Positions 45,997-54,641 of a stretch of DNA of 64,000 nt are shown one piece after another. This stretch comes from Bradyrhizobium algeriense (GTDB lineage Bacteria; Pseudomonadota; Alphaproteobacteria; Rhizobiales; Xanthobacteraceae). How positions within the stretch are numbered: the first letter of the stretch is position 1; every line of letters starts with the position of its first letter. Location: assembly GCF_003062295.1 (NCBI RefSeq), contig NZ_PYCN01000008.1, positions 62,001-126,000 on the forward strand, written 5' to 3'. The translations under genes and the position numbers were made by a program. Below the pieces are notes generated by a model. The model worked only from the letters and a program-made list of their open reading frames with translations, was not told where the DNA came from and did not search any database.

Positions 45997-47202
45997 ATGA
46001 CCACCATCGATCACCTCAATCCGCCGACCGGCCACATGGCCGACAATGTCGTCGGCTTCGCCCGCGCGCTGCGCGCGGCAGGGATTCCCGTCGGCCCCGG
46101 CGCCGTTATCGACGCGCTCAATGCGCTGCAGGCGATCGAGATCGGCCACCGCGCCGATGTCTACGCCACGCTGGAGGCGATCTTCGTCAAGCGGCATGAG
46201 CATATGCTGATCTTTGCCCAGGCGTTCGACCTGTTCTTCCGCGCCGCCGAAGACTGGAAGCACATGCTGGATTCGGTGCCATTGCCCGATCACGCCAAAA
46301 AGAAGCCACCGCCGGCCTCGCGCCGCGTGCAGGAGGCGCTGGCGCAGCCGTCGATGCGCGACGAGGCCGAGCAGGTGCAGGAGCAGGAGCTGCGGCTGTC
46401 GGTCTCCGACAAGGAGATCCTGCAGAAGAAGGATTTTGCGCAGATGAGCGCGGCGGAGATCGCCGAGGTCACCCGCGCCATCGCCAATATGAAGCTGCCG
46501 CAGGCCGAGTTGCGCACCCGCCGCTACCAGCCGGACGCCAAGGGCCTCAAGCTCGACATGCGGCGAACCCTGCGCAGCAGTCTGCGCACCGGCGGCGAGA
46601 TCATCGACATCAGAAAGCTCGGCCTGATCGAGAAGCCGGCGCCGATCGTGGCGCTGCTCGATATATCAGGGTCGATGAGCGAATATACCCGGCTGTTCCT
46701 GCACTTCCTCCATGCCATCACCGACGCCCGCAAGCGCGTCTCCGTGTTCCTGTTCGGCACAAGGCTGACCAATGTGACGCGCTCGCTGCGGGCGCGCGAT
46801 CCGGATGACGCGCTGGCGAGCTGTTCGTCCTCGGTGGAGGACTGGGCCGGCGGCACAAGGATCGCCACCTCGCTGCACAGCTTCAACAAATTGTGGGGCC
46901 GGCGGGTGCTCGGCCAGGGCGCCATCGTGCTCTTGATATCAGACGGGCTGGAGCGCGAGGCCGACGCCAAGCTCGCGTTCGAGATGGACCGGCTGCATAG
47001 GTCCTGCCGCCGCCTGATCTGGCTCAACCCGCTGCTGCGTTACAGCGCCTTCGAGGCCAAGGCCCAGGGCATCAAAATGATGCTGCCGCACGTTGACGAA
47101 TTCCGCCCGGTGCATAACTTGACCTCCATGGAAGGGCTGATCGCGGCGCTTTCGGCGCCGCCCCCGCCGCACCACATGAGCCGCATCCGTTCAGCAGCTT
47201 GA
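45997..47202 (+). CDS. coxE: CoxE-like VWA-domain protein
   Basis: A 401-residue protein whose second half (about 210-390) is a von Willebrand A domain with the MIDAS motif DISGSMS and LISDGLEREADAKLA. VWA proteins pair with MoxR ATPases (here CoxD) in metal or sulfur insertion. The N-terminal half (GFARALRAAGIPVGPG ...) is typical CoxE. The ATG at 45997 is used because an earlier in-frame start would lie in the repeat element. Confidence 0.92.
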   Translation: MTTIDHLNPPTGHMADNVVGFARALRAAGIPVGPGAVIDALNALQAIEIGHRADVYATLEAIFVKRHEHMLIFAQAFDLFFRAAEDWKHMLDSVPLPDHAKKKPPPASRRVQEALAQPSMRDEAEQVQEQELRLSVSDKEILQKKDFAQMSAAEIAEVTRAIANMKLPQAELRTRRYQPDAKGLKLDMRRTLRSSLRTGGEIIDIRKLGLIEKPAPIVALLDISGSMSEYTRLFLHFLHAITDARKRVSVFLFGTRLTNVTRSLRARDPDDALASCSSSVEDWAGGTRIATSLHSFNKLWGRRVLGQGAIVLLISDGLEREADAKLAFEMDRLHRSCRRLIWLNPLLRYSAFEAKAQGIKMMLPHVDEFRPVHNLTSMEGLIAALSAPPPPHHMSRIRSAA

Positions 47203-47213
47203 AAGGGCCCCAC

Positions 47214-47543
47214 ATGCTCAACCGCGACGAAGACATTCTGCAGGCCGCCGAGAACTGGCAGAAGGCGGGCCACGGCGTGGCGCTGGCGACCGTGGTCGAG
47301 ACCTGGGGCTCGGCGCCCCGGCCGGCCGGCTCCAGCCTCGTCATCAACGATGACGGCACGTTTCTGGGCTCCGTCTCCGGCGGCTGCGTCGAGGGCGCGG
47401 TCGTCACCGAGGCGCTGGACGTGATCGCCAGCGGCAAGCCAAAAATGCTGGAATTCGGCGTCGCCGACGAGACCGCCTGGAATGTCGGCCTGTCCTGCGG
47501 CGGCACCATCCGCGTTTTCGTCGAGAAGGTGGGCCAGTCGTGA
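47214..47543 (+). CDS. XdhC/CoxI N-terminal domain protein
   Basis: A 109-residue protein equal to the N-terminal half of XdhC: ATVVETWGSAPRPAGSSLVI and SVSGGCVEGAVVTEAL, with the SC-type cysteine in GLSCGGTIRVFVE. XdhC binds molybdenum cofactor, promotes its sulfuration and delivers it to the apoenzyme. It follows coxE by 11 bases and overlaps the next gene by 4, which encodes the remaining Rossmann domain. So the usual one-chain XdhC is split in two. Equivalent to CoxF/CoxI-type proteins in CODH clusters. Confidence 0.88.
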   Translation: MLNRDEDILQAAENWQKAGHGVALATVVETWGSAPRPAGSSLVINDDGTFLGSVSGGCVEGAVVTEALDVIASGKPKMLEFGVADETAWNVGLSCGGTIRVFVEKVGQS

Positions 47544-48244
47544 AACTCGAAACCCTGACAGAGGTCAATGCCGAGCGCGCCGCGCGCCGGCCGGTCATCG
47601 TGGTCACCGATACCGCCAATGGCGAGCAGCGGCTGGTGAAGGCCAAGGACATCGCCGTCGATCCGCTGGGCGCTGAACTTGCCAAGCAGCTCCGCATGGG
47701 CAAGAGCGGCATGATCGAGAGCGGCGGCAAGAAGCTCTTCCTCAACGTCTACGCGCCGACCGCACGCCTCGTCATCGTCGGCGCGGTTCATATCAGCCAA
47801 GCCTTGGCGCCGCTGGCACGTTCGCTCGACTATGACGTGACGGTGGTCGATCCGCGCACGGCCTTCGCGAGCCCCGAGCGTTTTCCCGACGTGCCGCTGA
47901 TCGCGGAGTGGCCCGACGTGGCGCTGCCGCCGCTCAATATCGATCATTACACGGCGTTCGTCGCGCTGACGCACGATCCCAAGATCGACGATCCGGCGCT
48001 GCTGCATGCCTTTGAACGCGACTGTTTCTATATTGGTGCGCTGGGTTCGCGAAAGACCCATGCCAAGCGCGCCGAGCGGCTGAAGGCGCAGGGCGCATCG
48101 GACGCCGATATCGCGCGCATCCATGCGCCGATCGGGCTTTCGATCGGCGCGGTATCGCCGTCGGAGATCGCGGTCGCGATCATGGCCGAGATCACCGCCG
48201 AGCTGCGGTTGCCGAAGGAAACCGCGAAGGTACAGGCAGCATGA
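47540..48244 (+). CDS. XdhC Rossmann-domain protein
   Basis: A 234-residue protein starting at GTG 47540, matching the C-terminal XdhC_C Rossmann domain: RLVIVGAVHISQALAPLARS, VVDPRTAFASPERFP, ALTHDPKIDDPAL, YIGALGSRKTHAKRAERL and the end IGLSIGAVSPSEIAVAIMAE. It should work with the upstream half protein in Moco maturation. It overlaps the following MoeA/MobA-like gene by 4 bases. Confidence 0.9.
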   Translation: MKLETLTEVNAERAARRPVIVVTDTANGEQRLVKAKDIAVDPLGAELAKQLRMGKSGMIESGGKKLFLNVYAPTARLVIVGAVHISQALAPLARSLDYDVTVVDPRTAFASPERFPDVPLIAEWPDVALPPLNIDHYTAFVALTHDPKIDDPALLHAFERDCFYIGALGSRKTHAKRAERLKAQGASDADIARIHAPIGLSIGAVSPSEIAVAIMAEITAELRLPKETAKVQAA

Positions 48245-49845
48245 AGTTCGGTCCCGCCAGTCCGGAAGACGCGATTGGCGGCGTCACCGTGCATACGCTG
48301 CGGCAGGGGTCGCTGGTGCTCAAAAAAGGCACCACGATCGGCCCCACTGAGGTTGAGGCGCTCAACAAGGCCGGCGTCAAGGAAATCGTCGTGGTGCGGC
48401 TGGAGGCGGGCGACGTCTCCGAAGACGAAGCCGCGGCCAGCATTGCGCAGGCCGTTGCCGGCGAGGGCGTCAATGTCGAGCGCGCCTTTACCGGCCGCTC
48501 CAATCTGTTCGCCGCACAGGCTGGCGTGCTGGTGGTCGATCGCGCCGCGGTCGACCGCATCAACGGTGTCGACGAAGCCATCACCTTTGCAACGCTCGCG
48601 GCTTTCAAGCCGGTGGTCGAAGGCGAGATGATCGCAACGGTCAAACTCATTCCGTTCGGCGTCGAAGCGAAACTGCGCGATGCCGCCGTTGATGTCGCGG
48701 GAAAGGGCACACTGCGGATTGCGCCTTATGTCATCAAGAAGGTCGGCGTGGTTTCGACCCTGTTGCCGGGGCTTTCGCCAAAGGTGATCGACAAGACCCT
48801 GCGGGTGACGGCGGAGCGGCTGGCGCCCGCCGGTGCCAGCATCATTGCCGAGCGCCGCGTGCCGCACGATGAGGCTGATCTCGCGGCATCGATCAAGGAA
48901 TTGCTAGGCCTCGGCGCTGAGCTGGTGATCGTGTTCGGCGCCTCCGCGATCGCCGACCGCCGCGACGTGATCCCGGCCGCAATCACCGAAGTCGGCGGCG
49001 CGATCGAGCATTTCGGCATGCCGGTCGATCCCGGCAATTTGCTGCTGATCGGCAGCGCTGGCGGCGTGCCGGTATTGGGCGCGCCGGGCTGCGCGCGCTC
49101 GCCGGTCGAAAACGGCTTCGACTGGGTGCTGATGCGGCTTCTCGCCGGCTTGAAAGTCACGCGCGCGGAACTGACTGGCATGGGCGTCGGCGGCTTGTTG
49201 ATGGAAATCGTCACGCGGCCGCAGCCGCGCACCGTTGCTGACCTCGAAGCCAACCGCAACGTCACGGCAATCGTGCTCGCCGCCGGTCGCTCGACGCGGA
49301 TGGGCGGTCCCAACAAATTGCTGGCCGAAATCGACGGCAAGAAGCTGGTGCGGATCGTGGCCGAGCAGGCGCTGGCGTCGAAGGCGACCGAAATCATCGT
49401 CGTCACCGGCCATCAGGCCGATCTCGTCGAGCAAGCGCTGGCGGGCCTCAACGTAAAGTTCGTCCGCAATCCGGATTTCGCCGGTGGCCTGGCGTCCTCG
49501 GTCAAGGCCGGCATATCAGCGGTGCCGGAAAATGCCGACGGCGCCGTCGTCTGTCTCGGCGACATGCCGCTGATCTCCGCAAAACTGATCGACCAGTTGA
49601 TCGAAACCTTCGCGCCGGACCGCGGCCATCTGATCGCGGTGCCCGTCAGCGACGGCCGCCGCGGCAATCCCGTGTTGTGGTCGCGGCGCTTCTTTAAAGA
49701 ATTGATGACGCTGGACGGCGACGTCGGCGCCCGCCATCTGATCGCCAAGCACACTGAGGCCGTCGCCGAAGTCCCGGTCGATGGTCAGAGCGCGTTTCTC
49801 GATATCGACACGCCGCAGGCGCTGGAAGCCGCGCGGCGGGGTTGA
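48241..49845 (+). CDS. Bifunctional MoeA-like / MobA-like molybdenum cofactor protein
   Basis: A 534-residue fusion. Residues about 1-340 belong to the molybdopterin-binding MoaB/MogA/MoeA superfamily (LGLGAELVIVFGASAIADRR, MPVDPGNLLLIGSAGGVPVLGAPG). Residues about 343-534 form a MobA/MocA-type nucleotidyltransferase (VTAIVLAAGRSTRMGGPNKLL, VVTGHQADLVEQAL, VCLGDMPLIS, DIDTPQALEAARRG). MocA adds CMP to molybdopterin, giving the cytosine dinucleotide used by CoxL-type enzymes. The fusion therefore likely joins metal insertion or binding with dinucleotide formation for the enzyme of this cluster. Its start overlaps xdhC by 4 bases; it is the last gene of the run. Confidence 0.9.
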   Translation: MKFGPASPEDAIGGVTVHTLRQGSLVLKKGTTIGPTEVEALNKAGVKEIVVVRLEAGDVSEDEAAASIAQAVAGEGVNVERAFTGRSNLFAAQAGVLVVDRAAVDRINGVDEAITFATLAAFKPVVEGEMIATVKLIPFGVEAKLRDAAVDVAGKGTLRIAPYVIKKVGVVSTLLPGLSPKVIDKTLRVTAERLAPAGASIIAERRVPHDEADLAASIKELLGLGAELVIVFGASAIADRRDVIPAAITEVGGAIEHFGMPVDPGNLLLIGSAGGVPVLGAPGCARSPVENGFDWVLMRLLAGLKVTRAELTGMGVGGLLMEIVTRPQPRTVADLEANRNVTAIVLAAGRSTRMGGPNKLLAEIDGKKLVRIVAEQALASKATEIIVVTGHQADLVEQALAGLNVKFVRNPDFAGGLASSVKAGISAVPENADGAVVCLGDMPLISAKLIDQLIETFAPDRGHLIAVPVSDGRRGNPVLWSRRFFKELMTLDGDVGARHLIAKHTEAVAEVPVDGQSAFLDIDTPQALEAARRG

Positions 49846-49848
49846 TTT

Positions 49849-49932
49849 GTAGGGTGGGCAAAGCGCAGCGTGCCCACCATCCTTTCACGATCGCGAAGAA
49901 GCGGTGGGCACGCTTCGCTTTGCCCACCCTAC
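49849..49932. repeat. 84-bp inverted repeat between the Moco gene and the DUF4189 gene
   Basis: Arms GTAGGGTGGGCAAAGCG (49849-49865) and CGCTTTGCCCACCCTAC (49916-49932) with a second pair (GCGTGCCCACC / GGTGGGCACGC) inside, forming one long hairpin. It starts 4 bases after the stop codon. The GGTGGGCA-type hairpin belongs to a repeat class I recall from Bradyrhizobium intergenic regions. It may also act as transcription terminator or mRNA stabiliser. Confidence 0.9.
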
Positions 49933-50002
49933 GAAGCTTCCGTTCACCAAGTTGAAACTCCCCGCGGCTAGATTCTTCCCCGTTACCTCGGGGGAGGGGC
50001 AT

Positions 50003-50395
50003 TTGATCGTTTCGACCGTGGCGGCACAGCGCCGCGCGCTCTTTATCCTTGCGCTGACGCTGATACTGGGCATCTCGGGCTTCATCACCAGGGCATGGGC
50101 GGCCGGCGCCTTCGCCGTCGGCAAATGCGGCGCCTACGGCCAGGCCTATGACTATCCGGCCGAGGCCGCCGCGCGTGCCGCGGCGCTGAAACAGTGCAAG
50201 GGCAACTGCACCGCGCTCACCATGAATCGGGCCTGCGCCGCGCTCGCGGTCGACATGACCAATCCGTGCGGTCCCCACGGCTATGCCGTAAAACCCAAAA
50301 TTTCGAGCTCGCTCAACGCCGCGACAAAGAAGTGCTACGAATTCGGCGGCAAGGAATGCGTCATCCGCGCCTGGGCCTGCGACGCCAAGGGGTGA
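50003..50395 (+). CDS. Secreted DUF4189-like small protein
   Basis: About 130 residues from a TTG start at 50003, which follows GGGGAGGGG at good distance. A signal peptide (RRALFILALTLILGISGFIT, cleaved after RAWA) precedes the DUF4189 pattern: FAVGKCGAYGQAYDYPAEAA, ALKQCKGNCTALT and CYEFGGKECVIRAWACD. Six or more cysteines likely form disulfides in the periplasm. No function is known for this family. It converges with the cyclase gene. Confidence 0.8.
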   Translation: MIVSTVAAQRRALFILALTLILGISGFITRAWAAGAFAVGKCGAYGQAYDYPAEAAARAAALKQCKGNCTALTMNRACAALAVDMTNPCGPHGYAVKPKISSSLNAATKKCYEFGGKECVIRAWACDAKG

Positions 50396-50430
50396 GCTTG
50401 GCAAGCGCGGCGAAAATCAAGCCATGCCCC

Positions 50431-53400
50431 TCAGGTCAGTTCGTCGAGCAATGCCCTTGTGGCTCTTAGATCGGCGGTTTCGAAGCCCTCAGTGAAGGCG
50501 CCGAAAGCGGGCGTGAGTAGCGCGCAGGCATCACCGTGTCGCCCCTGATCATGCCAGAGGCGCGCCAGGTCGCGGGTGGCGCGGAGTTCGAGCGATCTGG
50601 CCCCTTGTGCGCGGGTTATCGCTATGGCCCGCGCAAAGCAGGCTTCGATCTCAGCGGCCGATGCACCTTGCACCTGCTTGAGCTCCCCCTCGATGCGGTC
50701 GAGCTCGCCCTCCCACATGTGTTCGTCGTTGGCCGCGACGAGGGCCTTCGCCTCGGCTATGACGCGCAGCCCCAATTCGGCCTGCCCAGCTCGCGCATAG
50801 GCCGCAGCGAGCATGCAGAGATACCGGGCTTGATACCACCCGACGCCGAGCGCTGCGCGATCGGCTGCATTCTGGCGCATGAGCGCGATACCGGCCTCGG
50901 TGGCGCCTTCTTGCACCATCGCCCAGCCGCGAAGAATCAGGCCATTGACGCGCCAGTAACCCAGGTTGTGCCGATCGGCCAGCCCAACGATCGCTTCTGC
51001 ATGGGTTCGGACGCCCGGGACATCGCCGAGCAGTTCATCCAGGCCGGCCCCTGCGAAGTTGTGGACGTGCGCAGTGAGGTTCGCCTGATCCAACTCGGCC
51101 GCGCAGCGGAACGCCTCATTACTCGAACGGCGCGCCTGATCGGGTAATCCCAGGATCCAGAGGACCAGCGCAAGATAGGTGAGGGCCGAGACCTTCGGGT
51201 CATGAACGTAGTGCACCGGCTGCGATCGGTGCTGGCGCGCGTCGTATAGCTGCAGGATCGCCTCGAACTCGGACCGTGCCTTGAGAAACGCACCGGAGTG
51301 CATGGCCGTGATCCCGGCCAAGCGGTGGCTGGCAAGGCGAACCAGCGGATTCGGCAGGCGTTCGGATACATGCCGAGCCTCATCGGTCAGTCGCCGCATC
51401 GTTCGATGGTCGCCGCGTACGAAGTAATAGACGAACTCGCCGCTTAGCGTCGCGACGAGAGGCTCCGCCTCGCCGAGGCGCTCGCAGAGAACGCGTGCCC
51501 GGCTGTAGGCTGCGCCCGTTTGCGCTGCGGAATAGCCGTGCACGGCGATCAGGGGGGTGCCGATCGCGATCTGAAATTCGAGTTCCTTCCGATCCCGTTC
51601 GGGGCTTTCCGGAAGCACCTTCAATGCTTCCAATCCCCGGGTCAGATGCCGGATGGCTTCGAGATTGGCCGAGCGTTCGGCAGCTCGCTCGCCCGCTTTC
51701 AGCCAATAGCCGATGGCACGCTCGGTCTTGCGAGCTTCCGTCAAATGATGCGCCAGGAGTTCAGGCTCACGCGCGACCCGCTCGGGAAAGCGCCGCTCCA
51801 CGACTTCGGCGATGCGCGCATGTAGCTGCTGCCGATCGCTGCGCAGAAGTGTGCTGTAGGCGGCATCCTGCACCAGAGCGTGCTTGAAGGTGTAAACGGA
51901 CTCCGGCGGCGCTTCGTGTTGAAACACCAGTTCAGAAGCGACGAGCCGAGCCAGTTCGTTTTGCAGCTCCCGCTCGTTTTGGGTGGCGACGGCGCCGAGC
52001 AGCTCGTAGGAAAACTCGCGCCCGATGGCAGCTCCGGTCTGCGCTACCTGTTTGGCAGCTGGCCCGAGCCGATCGAGCCGCGCCAGGAGCGACGCGTGCA
52101 GTGTCGCGGGCAGGGCGAGCGCTGATGTGGATGCCCCTATGAGTGCGCCTTCTGCGTTGCCTCCGCCAGCGCGGGCCTCCAAAGCGGCTTTCGTCAACTC
52201 TTCGACAAAGAGCGGCACGCCGTCGGTGCGCGTGACGATCTGTTCCACCGTATCAGTGGGCAGAGCCTTGTTGCCAGCGACCCGCTGTACCAGCAGCGCA
52301 CCCTGGCGCCGGTCCAGCCGGCTGAGTGCGATCATCGTCACGTGCGATCGTCCGCTCCAAGGCGGCGAAAACTCAGGGCGGAAGGTGATCAACTGGAGCA
52401 CCGGCAGGCTTGCCACGCGATCTATTACACGATCCAGCAACTCACGCGAACTGGGGTCGATCCAGTGCATATCCTCGTAAATGATCAAGACCGGCTGGTG
52501 CTGGGTCAAGGCTACGAGTTGCCGGAGCAGCGCCTCGAACGTCTCCTCCTTCTTTCGCTGCGGATTGAGTTCGCATGGGGCGTACAGATCGTCGCTGGGA
52601 ATGTTCAGCAATTCGGCAAGGAGGATCACGTCCGCGATTGGCGTCAAACTCTGTAAGAGCAGCGCCTCCAGCTTGTGGAGCCTGGCCCCGGGTGTGTCTT
52701 CCCGCTCAAACCCGGCGGCTCGTTCGAGCTGCACGATTGTCGGATGGAGAGCGCTGTTTTGGTGGTATGGCGAGCAGAAGTAGCGCAATCGCATGTGCGG
52801 CTCATCGAACAGGTGCTCTTCAAGCGCAACGCTCAGGCGCGACTTTCCAATGCCTGGCTCGCCCGTCAGCAACACGACCTGCCCTTCACCTTGCTTCGCC
52901 TGTGTCCAGTGCCGGAGCAGCCGCTGAATCTCCTCCTCGCGTCCGACGAGCGGGGCGAGCGCGGCGGCCGAATGCAAAGCCTCGAACCTGCTTTCGACTG
53001 CGCCTTCGCCTCGCACGCGCCACGCGGCCACTGGCGCGACGAAGCCTTTTAGCTCCACCTCGCCGAGTTCCTCGTACTCAAAGATCTCGCCTGTCAGCTT
53101 GCGCGTGCTTGCGGCGATTACGACGCTGCCTGGTTCCGCCAGGGCTTGCAGGCGCGCCGCGAGGTTGGGTGTCTCACCCACGACGCCGCGCTCCTGGGCT
53201 TCGCCCGCACCGACAAGATCCCCCACAACGACGAGGCCTGTGGCGATGCCCACCCGCACCTGAAGTCTCCCGCCCGGCGCAACCGGCACCGGCCGCGCGG
53301 TCGTCACAATTTCCAGACCCGCGCGAATCGCCCGCTCCGCGTCGTCCTCATGTGCCTGCGGGTAGCCGAAGTAGGCCAAGACACCATCGCCCATATACTT

Positions 53401-53766
53401 GGCGACGAAGCCATCGAAACGGTCCACAACCGTCTCAACGTCTTTGTGGTAGTCGCCGATCACCTCGCGCAGGTCTTCCGGATCGAGTCGTGACGCGAGC
53501 GCGGTTGAGCCGACAAGGTCGCAGAACATGACCGTGAGTTGCCGACGCTCGGCACCTTGGGACGTCGGCCTGGCGGGCGTGCCGACCGCTGACGATCGTT
53601 CCTGAAAAGCAGCACCGATCAAAGGAGCGCCACAGTTGCTGCAGTAACTATTGCCACTCGGATTCTCGCGGCCGCAGGCGCCACAACACTGTTGCAGCGG
53701 CGATCCACAGTTCCCGCAGAACCGGCTGCCATCCTGATTGGCGCTTCCGCAGCTCGGGCACTCCAT
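50431..53766 (-). CDS. Zinc-ribbon / class III adenylate-guanylate cyclase / AAA / TPR regulator
   Basis: An 1111-residue soluble protein. Domains: double zinc ribbon (four CxxC pairs: Cys3/6, 17/20, 28/31, 42/45); class III nucleotide cyclase (about 72-245) with metal-binding Asp83 in MFCDLVGST and Asp127 in KYMGDGVLAYFG; AAA ATPase (about 280-560) with Walker A LLTGEPGIGKSR and IIYEDMHWIDPSSRE; then a long TPR-like region to the end. Proteins of this layout are numerous in rhizobia and may be cyclic-nucleotide-producing or purely regulatory STAND-type proteins. It is flanked by convergent and divergent unrelated genes. Codon use is less GC-biased than in the cox genes. Confidence 0.9.
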   Translation of the reverse strand: MECPSCGSANQDGSRFCGNCGSPLQQCCGACGRENPSGNSYCSNCGAPLIGAAFQERSSAVGTPARPTSQGAERRQLTVMFCDLVGSTALASRLDPEDLREVIGDYHKDVETVVDRFDGFVAKYMGDGVLAYFGYPQAHEDDAERAIRAGLEIVTTARPVPVAPGGRLQVRVGIATGLVVVGDLVGAGEAQERGVVGETPNLAARLQALAEPGSVVIAASTRKLTGEIFEYEELGEVELKGFVAPVAAWRVRGEGAVESRFEALHSAAALAPLVGREEEIQRLLRHWTQAKQGEGQVVLLTGEPGIGKSRLSVALEEHLFDEPHMRLRYFCSPYHQNSALHPTIVQLERAAGFEREDTPGARLHKLEALLLQSLTPIADVILLAELLNIPSDDLYAPCELNPQRKKEETFEALLRQLVALTQHQPVLIIYEDMHWIDPSSRELLDRVIDRVASLPVLQLITFRPEFSPPWSGRSHVTMIALSRLDRRQGALLVQRVAGNKALPTDTVEQIVTRTDGVPLFVEELTKAALEARAGGGNAEGALIGASTSALALPATLHASLLARLDRLGPAAKQVAQTGAAIGREFSYELLGAVATQNERELQNELARLVASELVFQHEAPPESVYTFKHALVQDAAYSTLLRSDRQQLHARIAEVVERRFPERVAREPELLAHHLTEARKTERAIGYWLKAGERAAERSANLEAIRHLTRGLEALKVLPESPERDRKELEFQIAIGTPLIAVHGYSAAQTGAAYSRARVLCERLGEAEPLVATLSGEFVYYFVRGDHRTMRRLTDEARHVSERLPNPLVRLASHRLAGITAMHSGAFLKARSEFEAILQLYDARQHRSQPVHYVHDPKVSALTYLALVLWILGLPDQARRSSNEAFRCAAELDQANLTAHVHNFAGAGLDELLGDVPGVRTHAEAIVGLADRHNLGYWRVNGLILRGWAMVQEGATEAGIALMRQNAADRAALGVGWYQARYLCMLAAAYARAGQAELGLRVIAEAKALVAANDEHMWEGELDRIEGELKQVQGASAAEIEACFARAIAITRAQGARSLELRATRDLARLWHDQGRHGDACALLTPAFGAFTEGFETADLRATRALLDELT

Positions 53767-53950
53767 GCTCGCCCTCCCGCTCGGAACGTCACAACAGTTT
53801 ACACTAATATGCGTCTGGCGGCGAGCATCGTCAAAACTGGCGCGTACGCGTCGACCTCTCCCCTGGGGAGAGGTGCGACTTCCGCTGCGGAAATATTCAA
53901 GCTACGCTTGGCGCGAACAGTCCCAATCCCGTCATCGGCGCAAATCAATC

Positions 53951-54361
53951 ATGCAATTCGACACCAAGATCGCGGTCATCATCCGGACCGACCTTGAAGC
54001 CTGGCAAAAACTCAACGTCGCTTCGTTCCTGGCCGGCGGCATTGCCGCAGCCTTTCCCGAATCTATCGGCGAGCCCTATGGCGACGGCTCCGGCACGAAA
54101 TATCTGTCGCTGATCGGCCAGCCGATCCTGATCTACGGCGCCGACCGGCCGGCACTCACCCGCGCGCTCGAACGGGCGCTGGCGCGAAACGTCACGCCCG
54201 CGGTCTATACCGAGGACATGTTCAAGACCACGCATGACGCCGCCAACCGCGAGGTGGTCAGGGCGGTGATCCGCGCCGAGCTCAACCTGGTAGGCCTCGC
54301 GATGCGCGCCGAGCGCAAGGTGATCGACAAGATCGTCGACGGGCTGAAGTTTCACAGCTAG
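53951..54361 (+). CDS. DUF2000 family protein
   Basis: A 136-residue protein: MQFDTKIAVIIRTDLEAWQK, FLAGGIAAAFPES, KYLSLIGQPILIYGADRPAL, end KVIDKIVDGLKFHS. DUF2000 proteins have a peptidyl-tRNA hydrolase 2-like fold, function unknown. The ATG at 53951 is at the family start. The 3' end of this gene recurs twice downstream (55580-55699 and 56947-57033), and its last 16 bases recur again at 63268-63283, which marks it as a hotspot for insertions or duplications. Confidence 0.9.
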   Translation: MQFDTKIAVIIRTDLEAWQKLNVASFLAGGIAAAFPESIGEPYGDGSGTKYLSLIGQPILIYGADRPALTRALERALARNVTPAVYTEDMFKTTHDAANREVVRAVIRAELNLVGLAMRAERKVIDKIVDGLKFHS

Positions 54362-54641
54362 CGGGTGGAGCAAGCCTGAGCTGTTGGTCCGACATTGTGC
54401 CATGGCGGCCTCGTTGAAGGGGGACCTCAAAGCAGCCGCCGCGCTAACTGCTGAGTTGACTTGGTAAAATCAATCGTCGGACCGGACATCGTTGGTGCAG
54501 TGCTCGCCGCGCCAAACAGTCGAGCTCATCGCAAGACGCTGATCTGCCCGCCCAACCCGGCGCTGCAATTTAAGAGAAAAACCGAGGAACACTTGCCGTG
54601 ACAGGCTTGTTCGTTCGTCGGGGCAGCACGAGGAGGCTACC

